DNA of 39,511 nucleotides from Variovorax sp. CAN15 (GCF_030462475.1 NZ_JASMRZ010000024.1:32031-71541); one strand, 5' to 3'; numbered from the stretch's first letter, positions 24,646 through 33,060 are shown. Notes: generated by a model not told the origin, from the letters alone. Translations and numbers: made by a program.

Positions 24646-25133
24646 GGCAGATCTCCTGTTTCGGGTTCGGCCCAGCGCGGCAGGTTCGCCGGCCACAGGC
24701 CCATGGTTTCGATCTGGCGGCGGGTATCAGCGCCCCAGGCGGGTTCGATGAGGCGGCGAGCAGCCTTGGTCATCAGGGCGTGCTGGTCGAACTGCAGGTG
24801 GCAGCCCCGGACACCGGGCCGGTCGCAGCACAGCGGAAAGCAGAGCCGGTCGTCCGTCTTCGTGCCGGCGCCCTTGTCGGTGTTGGGGTGGGCGGCCTGG
24901 CTGTAGCCGTCGATGCCGCAGACCTTGCAGGGCAGCAGCGCGACGAGCCGGCGGTACTTCTCACTCTCCACTGGCACGACCTTCGGCACGGGCGCCGCGG
25001 GCGGTGGTACCGCGTAGGTGCCGCGGCGGATCGCCACCGCGAGCGTGCGGGCGCCGAGCGCAACGTTGGACGGGCGCGATGGAGGCAGCCGACGCTTGAA
25101 TCCCTTACCGCGCGGCATCGGTGTGCGTCTCAT
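24642..25133 (-). CDS. HNH/Ref-like nuclease candidate
   Basis: This 163-residue protein has a basic N-terminal tail (about residues 1-30) and a metal-binding nuclease-like core: LPCKVCG (Cys69, Cys72), QAAHPNTDKGAGTKTDD (His82), LCCDRPGVRGCHLQFDQH (Cys102, Cys103, Cys111, His112, His118). This order is that of the phage HNH/Ref-like family (DUF968 type), of which P1 Ref is a RecA-dependent nuclease; this activity is inference here. It lies between recombination-linked genes and overlaps the DUF1367 gene by 4 nt. Confidence 0.65.
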   Translation of the reverse strand: MRRTPMPRGKGFKRRLPPSRPSNVALGARTLAVAIRRGTYAVPPPAAPVPKVVPVESEKYRRLVALLPCKVCGIDGYSQAAHPNTDKGAGTKTDDRLCFPLCCDRPGVRGCHLQFDQHALMTKAARRLIEPAWGADTRRQIETMGLWPANLPRWAEPETGDLP

Positions 25134-25678
25134 GGCCGGCCCCCGTCATCTTCACGGCGGGCGAGCACCGACTCGAGCATCTCAGCGCGCTTGGCGGGCT
25201 GCAGGTGCGGCCAGAGCCTGCGCTGCGCGTACGGTGTTCGCAGGAAGGCCAGCATTGCGGCGTGGACCTCGCGCATCTCGTCGTCGCTGCAGTGCTCGTA
25301 GGAGGTGCTGCGCGGCACGAAGCGTAGCGCGCCACGCGGCCCGACCTGGTAGTCGCCCCAGGCGGCGCCGACCTTGAGCCAGTCCCGGAAAGGCTCCAGC
25401 TGGGCCCAGCGCTCCTGGCTCTCGAAGAGGCGCTGTTCCATGCCCATGTGCATGCGGTGGTAGGGTCCGGAGCGCTCGACGACGTTCTCGAACTGGAAGA
25501 CCTGGCCGACCTCGGCCTTCATGATCCGCGACCAGAACCGCCGCCAGCGGGTGTTGTGCTGCTCGTTGAGGCCTCGGATGCCATCGAAGATGAACCGGCG
25601 CACGATCGAAAGTTCGTGCTCGGACCAGCCGGCCAGCGGATGGGCCTTCATGATGAGGATCGAGGAGGGTTTCGTCAT
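25130..25678 (-). CDS. DUF1367-like phage protein
   Basis: This 182-residue protein has a WRRFWSRIMKAEVGQVFQFENVVERSGPYHRMHMGMEQRLFES part and a C-terminal FRDWLKVGAAWGDYQVGPRGALRFVPRSTSYEHCSDDEMREVHAAMLAFL that fits the DUF1367 pattern of phage replication-recombination regions. The family's function is unknown. Its ATG overlaps the end of the 50-residue gene by 4 nt. It is one of several genes in a tightly coupled row. Confidence 0.7.
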   Translation of the reverse strand: MTKPSSILIMKAHPLAGWSEHELSIVRRFIFDGIRGLNEQHNTRWRRFWSRIMKAEVGQVFQFENVVERSGPYHRMHMGMEQRLFESQERWAQLEPFRDWLKVGAAWGDYQVGPRGALRFVPRSTSYEHCSDDEMREVHAAMLAFLRTPYAQRRLWPHLQPAKRAEMLESVLARREDDGGRP

Positions 25679-25827
25679 GCCGACACCTTCGAGACGCGGA
25701 AGAGGACGCCGCCGAGCGGAATGCGGTCGCCAATGCGCACCAGCAGCGGCGATGCGCGATCGCCAGAGACCTGCAGGACGACAGTGCGCCAGCGGCCGCG
25801 CCCGGTGGGGACGAGGTGCAAGGTCAC
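25675..25827 (-). CDS. 50-residue protein coupled between two genes
   Basis: This short gene begins with a GTG at 25827 (VTLHLVPTGRGRWRTVVLQVSGDR) and ends with its TGA overlapping the next ATG. Its start overlaps the DUF4406 stop (GTGA), so its reading frame is enclosed by coupling on both sides. The sequence is beta-rich, with no known family. It is likely real because of these two overlaps and its clean fit in the operon. Confidence 0.55.
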   Translation of the reverse strand: MTLHLVPTGRGRWRTVVLQVSGDRASPLLVRIGDRIPLGGVLFRVSKVSA

Positions 25828-26159
25828 GGGGCCGAGCCCTCCATCTGCCTGGGGGGTACGTTGACGACGGTCTGCAGGTAGATCACCCGCATCTCCAGCC
25901 GCTGCGCGATGTGGTGCTCCAGCGAGGCGCCCCTGCTCCACTCCCAGCCCGGCAGCATCAGGATGGCGTCGCAATCGACGAGCTGCTTGATGTCGGCGCG
26001 CATGCAGGGCAGCCAGCCAGCGGTCGGGTCGGCGTTGATCTCGGCCGGGTTCACCACCTCCAGGCCCTCGGCGCGAAGGCGCGCTGCCTCGCGGTGGAAC
26101 AGCGGGAAGTTCAAGTCCGGCTTTCCGGTCATGGGCCCGGCGATGTAGATGCGCTTCAT
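25824..26159 (-). CDS. DUF4406-like, nucleoside deoxyribosyltransferase-fold protein
   Basis: This 111-residue protein begins MKRIYIAGPMTGKPDLNFPLFHREAARLRAEGLEVVNPAEIN and has DCDAILMLPGWEWSRGASLEHHIAQRL. That is the pattern of DUF4406, related to the nucleoside 2-deoxyribosyltransferase fold: IAGPMTG, a nucleotide-side loop, then the D-x-x-x-LPGWExSxGA site. Phage versions may act on nucleotides or modified DNA, but substrates are unknown. Its ATG overlaps the RusA end by 4 nt. Confidence 0.8.
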   Translation of the reverse strand: MKRIYIAGPMTGKPDLNFPLFHREAARLRAEGLEVVNPAEINADPTAGWLPCMRADIKQLVDCDAILMLPGWEWSRGASLEHHIAQRLEMRVIYLQTVVNVPPRQMEGSAP

Positions 26160-26623
26160 GCCGTGGCTCCCAGCAAGTCGCCCTGCTCCTGGGCCGGCGG
26201 GGCCGGATCGAGCAGTTCGACACGCACTGCGACGCCCGGCACCATGCTGTAGCGCTTCGAAACCGCGAGTTCGACGGCCTGCACGTCATCCTTCCAGACG
26301 ACACCGTTCATCGCGTCGAAGATCGCCTTGATGACGTTGTCGGCGTCAGGCTTGGTGGTCGGCCGAATCTCGCCCGCGGCAGCCGCGCGTTGCTTCTTCT
26401 GCGACCAGCTCGCGGGGATCTGGCAATCGATGCGCAGCTTCACCTCGCAGGCGCCTTCCAGCAGCGCCGCGCCGGCCATCGCCTGCTGCGCGGCCAGCGC
26501 CACGAGGCCTTCGTAGTTCACTGTCTTCTCGGGGGTGAACATGCGGGCGTGCGCACCCACCTTGCCGATGCGAGGACGCCCCTTGCCAACAGGCTGGCCG
26601 GGAACATGGAAATGCAGAATCAC
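26156..26623 (-). CDS. rusA: RusA-like Holliday junction resolvase
   Basis: This 155-residue protein is RusA-like: VPGQPVGKGRPRIGK opening, and the acidic metal-binding cluster in TKPDADNVIKAIFDAMNGVVWKDDVQAV (about residues 90-117). RusA cuts Holliday junctions during recombination and late replication of phage DNA. It overlaps the helicase stop by 4 nt. The C-terminal end (LLGATA) is variable, as in other phage copies. Confidence 0.85.
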   Translation of the reverse strand: MILHFHVPGQPVGKGRPRIGKVGAHARMFTPEKTVNYEGLVALAAQQAMAGAALLEGACEVKLRIDCQIPASWSQKKQRAAAAGEIRPTTKPDADNVIKAIFDAMNGVVWKDDVQAVELAVSKRYSMVPGVAVRVELLDPAPPAQEQGDLLGATA

Positions 26624-28002
26624 AGTTCGGTCCCTTTCGTGCGCACGAGCGAAGTCGGACGGTCTCCCATCCAGTTGCAGAATTTCACGGTGTCTCCTGT
26701 GTATTGCGCGTCGACGATGCCGGTCTGACCGTCACGCTGTTTGCCGACGATGATTTCGGCGTAGTGCTTCCACTCCGGGCCCAGGTCGGGCTTCGCGTGC
26801 GCGGGCCGATGGACGAAAGCGATGATGTCGGCGTCCTGTTCGATATCGCCGCACTCTCGGAGGTCGGCCATGATCGGACGCATGTTGGGACGCTTCTCGA
26901 CCTCGCGGTTGAGCTGCGCCAGCAGCAGGACGGTGCAGTCCAACTCCTTCGCCAGCGCCTTGATGCCGCGGCTGACCTCGCCGAGCTGCGTGGCCCGGTT
27001 GGCCTTGCGGTCGGTGCCCTCCATGAGCCCGATGTAGTCCACCACCAGCAGGCGCAGACCGTGGCGGCGCTTCAACGAGCGCGCCTTGGCGCGGAGCTGG
27101 TTGATGTTCAGCGCGGTCTGGTCGTCGATGAACATCGGCAGCTGGCGCAGGTGCTCGACGGTGCGCGTCATCTCGCCCCAGTCGTAGTCGGTCAGCCGCT
27201 CCGGGCGCTTCAGCTTGTGCAGCGGGATGCCGGAGCGCATCGACACCACGCGGGTGGTCAGCTGCGCTTTCGGCATCTCCATCGAGAGCACGCCGACGGG
27301 TTGGCACATGCCGCAGATGTGGTCCGCGATCGACATCGCCAGCGCGGTCTTGCCCATGCCGGGCCGGCCAGCGATCACCACGACCTCGCCCTTGCGGACG
27401 CCACCATCGAGCCGGTCGTCGAGATCCTTGATGCCCGTCGAGAGGAAATCCTCCTCGCCATCGGCGCGGCGCTGGATGCCGTCGAGGAACTCCACCATGC
27501 CGGTGTCCATGCCCTGCCAGGCATCGCTCTTGTTGACCTCGAACAGCGGCGTCAGCAGCGCGGTGGCCTGGTCCAGCGTCTCTTCGAACCCGACGCTGCG
27601 CTGGCAGGCCAAGGCATGGATCTCGGTGCTGACGCCCATCAGCTTGCGGCGCAGCGAGAAGTCGCGCACCGTCAGCGCGTACTGCCGGGCGCTGGACGCG
27701 CTGGGCACGTACTGCGCCAGCGCGTTCAGGTATGGCAGGCCGACGACATCGTCCTTGCGGATGCGCTGCAGCTGGTCGAAGACCGTGAAGACGTCAACCG
27801 GCTTGCAGGCGTTGAGCAGGCTACTGATGGCCTGGAACACCAGCCGGTGCTCCTGCCGGAAGAAGTCGGCCTCCTCCACCAGGTCTCCGACGCGGTCCCA
27901 CATCCCGTTGTCGAGCAGCAGCGCGCCGAGCAGCGTGGACTCCGATTCCTGGCTCCACAGCACGGCCGGCGACAGTAGGGTGTCATCGACGCGGTCATTC
28001 AT
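26620..28002 (-). CDS. dnaB: DnaB-type replicative helicase
   Basis: This 460-residue protein matches DnaB: an N-terminal helical domain (SQESESTLLGALLLDN, FRQEHRLVFQAI), then the RecA-like core with Walker A GRPGMGKT (about 212-219), SMEMPKAQL (about 240-248), the Walker B LLVVDYIGLM (about 318-327) and LAQLNREVEKRPNMRPIMADLRECGDIEQDADII near residue 362-392. It unwinds the replication fork. It overlaps the upstream initiator gene by 4 nt and would be loaded at the origin within that gene. Confidence 0.95.
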   Translation of the reverse strand: MNDRVDDTLLSPAVLWSQESESTLLGALLLDNGMWDRVGDLVEEADFFRQEHRLVFQAISSLLNACKPVDVFTVFDQLQRIRKDDVVGLPYLNALAQYVPSASSARQYALTVRDFSLRRKLMGVSTEIHALACQRSVGFEETLDQATALLTPLFEVNKSDAWQGMDTGMVEFLDGIQRRADGEEDFLSTGIKDLDDRLDGGVRKGEVVVIAGRPGMGKTALAMSIADHICGMCQPVGVLSMEMPKAQLTTRVVSMRSGIPLHKLKRPERLTDYDWGEMTRTVEHLRQLPMFIDDQTALNINQLRAKARSLKRRHGLRLLVVDYIGLMEGTDRKANRATQLGEVSRGIKALAKELDCTVLLLAQLNREVEKRPNMRPIMADLRECGDIEQDADIIAFVHRPAHAKPDLGPEWKHYAEIIVGKQRDGQTGIVDAQYTGDTVKFCNWMGDRPTSLVRTKGTEL

Positions 28003-29021
28003 GGCTGATCCGCCGTTTCTTCGATGACCTTCTTCATGCCGCGGCTCGAAAGCAGGTACTCGATGCTGCAGCGCCAGTTCTGGTGGTCAGGCGAGCGCGG
28101 TCCCCGGCCCATGATGAAGTCGTTGTTGCGGGCACGCCCGAAGTACTCGCGCGCCCAGTCCAGCACCTCGGCGTCGTTGGTCGCCCGCGGCGTGCCGTCC
28201 TGCCGCTTCGAGGTCAGCACCCAGTCGCGGAAATCGCGCAGCGCTTGGTCGCGGGCCTTGTCCATGACCCGGACACCCGGCAGTTCGGGCAGCACCTCGT
28301 GGTAGAGGTCGACCAGCCCGGTCATCCACGTCGGCAGGTTGTCTGCCGACATAGGAGCTTTAGCTCCTTTTCTTTTCTTCTCTACTCTTCTCTTCTCTGT
28401 GGTGACGGTGTCACGTGACGCGTCACGCTTTCCGTCACGCTGCGTGACGTCACGTTTCGTGACGCCGTTTTCGCCTTCCTCCGTAGTCCTCTTCTTCAGC
28501 CGCTCCCGGTACTCACGCGAGCGATCGGCCCCCGTTTTGGCGCCGGCCGAGCGCTCCTTGCCCACGGTGTTGTGCTCATTGAAATTGCTGAACCTAAGGC
28601 CTTCTCCATTGGGAAGAAGCTCGATCCAGCCCACCGCTTGCATCGCTCGCCCGAGCCCGGGTACACCCGACATCGAGTCGATCTCGAACAGCCCTGCACC
28701 TTCCAGGAAGCCATCCTCGCCGGCGCAGTCGTTGGCCTGAGACCACAGCGGAACTGAGGCGCCAACAACGATCCGCGTGACGATCGTGACATCAACAGCG
28801 TGACGCTGAGCGTGACGATCCGTGACGCTCACCGTGACGGTCGCGACGCTGGTTTCGTCACGCTCCGTCACGGTCTGTGACGCGTGACGTGACGCCCCGT
28901 GACGCAGAGTGATGCCGAACCATTCCTGAAATTCGGCATCGTCCAGGAGCGCGCGCGCTGTCCTGATGACCTTCGGATTGGTCAGCAAGCTGGCGCGCAT
29001 CTTGATCCAGCTTTCAGCCAC
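27999..29021 (-). CDS. O-like replication initiator / helicase loader
   Basis: This 340-residue protein begins VAESWIKMRASLLTNPKVIRTARALL, the usual opening of phage replication initiators, followed by a winged-helix region with DSMSGVPGLGRAMQAVGWIELL. A Lys/Arg-rich linker (about 165-225) encodes the iterons. The C-terminal part (LVDLYHEVLPELPGVRVMDKARDQALRDFRDWV) is like phage loader domains. The GTG at 29021 has GGAGG seven bases upstream; the frame before it overlaps the small gene. It adjoins the DnaB gene, as initiators usually do. Confidence 0.7.
   Translation of the reverse strand: MAESWIKMRASLLTNPKVIRTARALLDDAEFQEWFGITLRHGASRHASQTVTERDETSVATVTVSVTDRHAQRHAVDVTIVTRIVVGASVPLWSQANDCAGEDGFLEGAGLFEIDSMSGVPGLGRAMQAVGWIELLPNGEGLRFSNFNEHNTVGKERSAGAKTGADRSREYRERLKKRTTEEGENGVTKRDVTQRDGKRDASRDTVTTEKRRVEKKRKGAKAPMSADNLPTWMTGLVDLYHEVLPELPGVRVMDKARDQALRDFRDWVLTSKRQDGTPRATNDAEVLDWAREYFGRARNNDFIMGRGPRSPDHQNWRCSIEYLLSSRGMKKVIEETADQP
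28364..28904. other. Putative replication origin with GTGACG iterons
   Basis: Within the initiator gene are two clusters of the hexamer GTGACG/CGTCAC: seven copies at 28402-28464 and twelve at 28777-28904, with one more GTGACA. Next to the first cluster is a pyrimidine-rich, less GC-rich stretch (28364-28399), and an AGGAGC-TTTA-GCTCCT hairpin (28353-28368). This is the arrangement of lambda-type origins, where initiator-binding iterons and an easily melted region lie within the initiator gene. Function is inferred from the density and place. Confidence 0.75.
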
Positions 29022-29265
29022 CCACGACCTCCCGGGCCTCGCCCTGGATGCGCGCGGCAGCACCGGCGGCGGCGAAGTATCTGTCGCCCTCCTCCTCGGC
29101 CTGCAGGATCGCGGCTTCGCGCGCGGCGATCAGCGCCTCCATCTCGCGCCGGTGGCGGTGCGCGCCGGGCAGATCTCCCAGCGCCATGCAGATCTCGATG
29201 CCGAGACCCTCGGCCTGGATCAGGTGGGCACGCTGGCGGTGCACCAGCTCCTGTAGCCTGGTCAT
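29014..29265 (-). CDS. Small helical phage protein of unknown function
   Basis: This 83-residue protein is almost all helix: MTRLQELVHRQRAHLIQAEGLGIEICMALGDLPGAHRHRREMEALIAAREAAILQAEEEGDRYFAAAGAAARIQGEA. It overlaps the initiator gene by 8 nt and the helicase-methylase gene by 4 nt. No family is recognised; a coiled-coil partner of the replication proteins is possible. It is written here because it is coupled on both sides. Confidence 0.6.
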   Translation of the reverse strand: MTRLQELVHRQRAHLIQAEGLGIEICMALGDLPGAHRHRREMEALIAAREAAILQAEEEGDRYFAAAGAAARIQGEAREVVGG

Positions 29266-31886
29266 GCCGTGAGTTCCTCCAGGTCGAAGAGGCTGGGCGT
29301 GCTCATCTCTCGCGCCATGGCCTCGCAGAACATGACGCCATCAGCGAAGTAGCTGGGGCTGAGCTCGCAGCCGCGGCCGCGCCGGCCGGCCTTGATGGCT
29401 CGGTAGGGCACCGTCATCAGGCCGCCGAAGGGGTCGTAGACCTCGTCGCCAGGATTCGAGTACTGCGCGATCGCGCGGTCGGCGATGTCGAACTGCATTG
29501 GGCAGAGGTGCATCTCGCGGCCGGCGGCGGACTGCGCGTTGTTGAGGGTCTGCATCCGCGTTACGTCGGTCCAGACCTCGTCGTGCCAGGACTGCGGCTG
29601 CAGGAGCATGAACGAGGGCGGCAGCATGCCCTTCGCGGCCAGGGCCTCGCCCAGCGCGACGTCGTGCTCGAAGTCGAAGACCTCGCTCAGCGAGTGCGCC
29701 TTGAAGAGCTTGAAGATCTGGTCCGCGGGCAGGCCGACAAGGTCCTCGGGCTGCAGCAGCCGATTGCCGCTGGAGCGCGTGAAGCCGTGGGCATCGAGCT
29801 GCCACCGGGCCCGGGAGTACTTGGCCTTGTCCTTGACCACCGGGACATCCGCGTAGCCGCGGCTGGCGTCGGTCGGCGCCTTGCGGAACAGCAGCAGGTA
29901 CTCGTTCATGCCGAAGCCCATGCGGGAGCCGTCCTTGCATTGCTCCGTCCAGCCCAGGCGGTAGGTCTGCGAGTTCTCGCGCACCACATCGGTGACGATG
30001 GTCTTGCGGCCAATGAAGTGGAAGCCGTGCTTGCGGAAGCACGCCACGGTGTCGAGGTCGAAGGGGTACTCGGTCTGGAAGCCGACGCCGGGCACCATGC
30101 CGCTGGGCACGATCCGGTTCTTCACGTGGATGGCGGCCACCCGACCGGGCTGCAGCACCCGCAGCAGCTCCGGCACCAGGAAGTCCATCTGCTGGAAGAA
30201 GTGCTCGTTGTTGTCGGTGTGGCCGAAGTCGGCGTAGTTCGGCGAGTACTCGTACTGCGTACTGAACGGGATCGACGTCAGGATCAGGCCCACGCTGTCG
30301 CTCGCCATGCGCCGCGTCTCCTGCACGCAGTCCTCGTTCACCACGGTGTAGCCGGGGCCGGAGACCTCCACGCGGGGGACACCCATGGCGCGCGCCAGGG
30401 TCTGGGCCATCGCGATGCGCGACAGGCCGTAGGTGCGGATGATTTCGCTCATCTTTTGCCTCAGTTCGATGTCTTGTTGCCACTTCCGCTCGAGGTTGCG
30501 GCGCACCTCCCGCTCGGCTTCCGTGTAGATCAGGTCGACGCGCACCGTGTGCTCCTGCAGGAAGCGCTGTACCCGGTGGATCGCCTGGATGAAGTCCTTG
30601 AACTTGTGGCCGATGCCCAGGAACACCTCCCAGTGGCAATGCCTCTGGAAGTTGCAGCCCGAGCCCAGCATCACTGGCTTGCCGGCGAGTTCCTGGATGC
30701 GGCCGTCGGCGAAGGCGATGACCGTGGCCTCGCGCTCGTCGAGTTCCTGGGAGCCGTAGACGGTCACCACCTCGGGCATGGCGCGCTCGATCGCGTGCCG
30801 CTCGGCCTCCAGGTCGTGCCAGATCACGCGGTGCGCGGTGGGGTCCTCGGCGCGGATCTCCTGCAGCTTGGCCAAGCGCTGCGGCAGGCTGTCGCGCTTC
30901 TCGCGCGCGGCATCGACGACGCCGATGGCCTGGTGCTTGAACATCAGGCTCTGGCCGCGGGAGTCGGCGCCGGCCTCGGTGTGATCGCTCGGGATCTCGT
31001 GCCACCGGACATCGAGGTCCGGCAGCACGTAGCCCTCGTCCGAGAAGCTCGGATCGAGGTCCGACGGCAGCTGTACGAACAGGGCCCAGCTCGCCATCCA
31101 GAGCCAGAACTCGCGCTCCTTGTGCGGGTGGATGGTGAGCTGGTCGGCCTTCTCGCTGTTGCGCTTGAAGAAGCGCGTCTTCGCCTGACCGACGTCCATG
31201 ACGCCGAGATAGGCGCAGTAGGCCAGCAGCTCGACGTACTCATTCGGACTCGGCGTCGCCGTGGCCACGAAGCGATACGGCACGCCGCGGCTGCGGACAC
31301 GCACCTTCATACTGCGGCGGTCATCGCCGGCGAAGAGCGCCATGAACTCGCGGAAGGTCTTGCTGCCGCCGAAGCCGCGCAGGCAGTCGGCCTCGTCCAG
31401 ACTGACGACGGTGAAGGCCTCGGGATCGAGCTTGCCGTCGCGCACGGGCTCGTAGTTCGTGATGTAGATGCCCTCGGGGTCGTCACACTCCTCGATGGAG
31501 CGGATGAACTTCAGCTTGGGCACCCTGCCCGGGCCCAGTGCCTGCCAGGCCTTGAGCTCGGCGCGCTGGGCGTCGGAGAACTTCGGGTCGTCACCGGTGG
31601 CCAGCTTCAGGGCGTCGCGGATGAACTCCTGGCGCACGCCCAGGGGCAGCACGATGAGGCCCATGCCTCCGGCGCGGGCGCGCACGATGCGCACGATCTC
31701 GATCTGGCCGAAGGTCTTGCCGAGGCCGAAGCGCGCGAAGATGGCGCGGCGGCCACCGGCCACAGCCCAGCGCACGATCGCTTTCTGGAACGGCGCCAGT
31801 AGCGGGTTGATCTCGGAGTCATCGATCTCGAAGCCGAGCGACGGCGCTATCTGCATCTTCGAGCGCAGGAAGTCGGCGTACTCCAT
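29262..31886 (-). CDS. SF2 helicase and DNA methyltransferase fusion protein
   Basis: This 874-residue protein joins two enzymes. Residues 1-480 form an SF2/Snf2-like helicase: FGLGKT (53-58), DEAD (164-167), ATATP (208-212) and HRVQR (437-441). Residues about 512-860 form a methyltransferase of the beta order: motif IV TSIPF (537-541) and, later, motif I DPFGG (818-822) followed by GRGCELSPSYF. TSIPF departs from the usual SPPY. No nuclease domain is seen. It may modify phage DNA against host restriction. The ATG at 31886 overlaps the upstream stop by 4 nt; the open frame before it is a shadow. Confidence 0.85.
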   Translation of the reverse strand: MEYADFLRSKMQIAPSLGFEIDDSEINPLLAPFQKAIVRWAVAGGRRAIFARFGLGKTFGQIEIVRIVRARAGGMGLIVLPLGVRQEFIRDALKLATGDDPKFSDAQRAELKAWQALGPGRVPKLKFIRSIEECDDPEGIYITNYEPVRDGKLDPEAFTVVSLDEADCLRGFGGSKTFREFMALFAGDDRRSMKVRVRSRGVPYRFVATATPSPNEYVELLAYCAYLGVMDVGQAKTRFFKRNSEKADQLTIHPHKEREFWLWMASWALFVQLPSDLDPSFSDEGYVLPDLDVRWHEIPSDHTEAGADSRGQSLMFKHQAIGVVDAAREKRDSLPQRLAKLQEIRAEDPTAHRVIWHDLEAERHAIERAMPEVVTVYGSQELDEREATVIAFADGRIQELAGKPVMLGSGCNFQRHCHWEVFLGIGHKFKDFIQAIHRVQRFLQEHTVRVDLIYTEAEREVRRNLERKWQQDIELRQKMSEIIRTYGLSRIAMAQTLARAMGVPRVEVSGPGYTVVNEDCVQETRRMASDSVGLILTSIPFSTQYEYSPNYADFGHTDNNEHFFQQMDFLVPELLRVLQPGRVAAIHVKNRIVPSGMVPGVGFQTEYPFDLDTVACFRKHGFHFIGRKTIVTDVVRENSQTYRLGWTEQCKDGSRMGFGMNEYLLLFRKAPTDASRGYADVPVVKDKAKYSRARWQLDAHGFTRSSGNRLLQPEDLVGLPADQIFKLFKAHSLSEVFDFEHDVALGEALAAKGMLPPSFMLLQPQSWHDEVWTDVTRMQTLNNAQSAAGREMHLCPMQFDIADRAIAQYSNPGDEVYDPFGGLMTVPYRAIKAGRRGRGCELSPSYFADGVMFCEAMAREMSTPSLFDLEELTA

Positions 31887-32215
31887 CACGCCCCCGCCCA
31901 AGCCGTGGCCAGTTCCGGCCGCATGCGGATGGCGCGCTGCACCGATGTCTCCGCGGGAATGAAGTCGTCGTCGGGCGGGAACAGCGCCGCCCTGCCCTTC
32001 TCGGTCGGGACGAAGCGCGCGATTTCGCGCCGCGAGGCCGTCGGGTTCGCGCGTTCGATGAGCCCGCGCGCCTTCAGGTGGGAGGCCTTGCCCATCAGCA
32101 GGTGCGTCTCGATGCCGGTGGCGGCTTCGATCTGAGAGTAGCTGGCGCCGTCGCTGTTTGCCGCGGCCAGATCGTGGATCGCGCGCAGCATGATCTGGAG
32201 CTGGGTGTCGCTCAT
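31886..32215 (-). CDS. Winged-helix protein
   Basis: This 109-residue protein looks like a MarR/winged-helix type DNA-binding domain: MLRAIHDLAAANSDGASYSQIEAATGIETHLLMGKASHLKARGLIERA, followed by RFVPTEKGRAALF. It overlaps both neighbours by 4 nt. It is likely a regulator within the early operon; target unknown. Confidence 0.65.
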   Translation of the reverse strand: MSDTQLQIMLRAIHDLAAANSDGASYSQIEAATGIETHLLMGKASHLKARGLIERANPTASRREIARFVPTEKGRAALFPPDDDFIPAETSVQRAIRMRPELATAWAGA

Positions 32216-32601
32216 GCCGCGACTCCACGCAGGGCTTCAGTGAGCACGCGCTTGTCGTGGCGCAGTTGGGCGTTCTCCTCGCGCGCGATGCGCAGCTCAC
32301 GCTCGAGTTCGGTTTCGCGCCGGCGCAGGCTGGAGAGGTCGTAGCCGCGCGCCATGTTCATCCACAGCAGCGGCGCGTCGTTACCGCAGTAGTCCATCAC
32401 CGCGCACAGCTTTGGGAAGATGACACCCTCCTGCCCGGACTCCCAGCGCGACCACTGCGCCTTGTCCATCTTCAGCTCGGCGATGACCTCTTTCGGCTCG
32501 TAGCCGGCGGCCTTGATACAGAGCCCGATGGCTCCGCCCAATGTCTTCTCCCGCGCGATCTCCTGAACGGTCACGGCGGAGGGGAAACCGAGTTGGTTCA
32601 C
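32212..32601 (-). CDS. HTH regulator, CII-like position
   Basis: This 129-residue protein begins with GTG at 32601, preceded by GAGGAG. It has an HTH-like N-terminal half (TLGGAIGLCIKAAGYEPKEVIAELKMDKAQWSRWESGQ), then a short linker and a coiled coil (LRRRETELERELRIAREENAQLRHDKRVL). Position after cro recalls CII-type activators, but the second half is not like CII; a multimeric XRE-type regulator is as likely. The upstream open frame is a shadow. Confidence 0.6.
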   Translation of the reverse strand: MNQLGFPSAVTVQEIAREKTLGGAIGLCIKAAGYEPKEVIAELKMDKAQWSRWESGQEGVIFPKLCAVMDYCGNDAPLLWMNMARGYDLSSLRRRETELERELRIAREENAQLRHDKRVLTEALRGVAA

Positions 32602-32796
32602 AACGCTCCTCGAATCTGTTGAGTGGTGTTGTGAGGCTCGCCGGGCCAAAACTGGGGGCCATGCAAGACGCACATTTCGAAAGCGGCCGTGAGGGCTGGC
32701 ACCACATCCACGACCTGGCGATGGAGCTGCTGGTGCAGATGGCCGCGTTGCGCCATGACGCAGTGGCCGGCAACGCCGTTGAGGGGTGCCCGCCCG

Positions 32797-32839
32797 CTCG
32801 CGGGGTAGAGTCCGGTCACCACAACACGGACCCCGCGAG
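32797..32839 (+). promoter_or_regulatory. Structured leader over a ribosome binding site
   Basis: In the plus direction CTCGCGGG pairs with CCCGCGAG (8 bp) and, after a GTAGA bulge, GTCCG pairs with CGGAC (5 bp) around a 12-nt loop. The 3' arm covers the GAGGGG ribosome binding site of the gene at 32848. The structure would hide that site unless opened. Confidence 0.55.
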
Positions 32840-32847
32840 GGGCGAAC

Positions 32848-33060
32848 ATGAAAACCTTCAGCATCGACATCGAAGCGGTAAGTGCAGCCTCGTACGAAGC
32901 GGGAATGACGCGGGTCATTACCCAGGTGACGGTGAGAGCCGGCGAGCCTTCCCCGGAGGGCTTCAGCGACCTGCACATGTCGGAGAAGACGATGCGACGG
33001 CTGCACGAGATATTCGGCAAGATCATTCGCAACCTCGACGAGCATTCGGCGACCAGATAG
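32848..33060 (+). CDS. Small plus-strand gene within the cro operon
   Basis: This 70-residue protein (MKTFSIDIEAVSAASYEAGMTRVITQVTVRAGEP, ending IFGKIIRNLDEHSATR) has a mixed strand and helix content like a real protein. It faces opposite to the operon and overlaps the end of the 33023 gene by 38 nt. GAGGGG lies seven bases before its ATG, inside a hairpin. No family recognised. Low GC relative to neighbours hints at acquisition. Confidence 0.6.
   Translation: MKTFSIDIEAVSAASYEAGMTRVITQVTVRAGEPSPEGFSDLHMSEKTMRRLHEIFGKIIRNLDEHSATR

Noticed and set aside
28899..31802. Very long plus-strand open frame opposite the helicase-methylase
   Set aside because: Mirror frame of a GC-rich gene; the translation has no domain pattern, while the minus strand has clear helicase and methylase motifs.
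32661..32847. Possible plus-strand gene starting MQDAHFESGREGW
   Set aside because: The first 38 residues look protein-like and GGGGG precedes the ATG, but the frame then runs through the hairpin and the 32848 gene without stopping. It may be a remnant; not supported as a gene.
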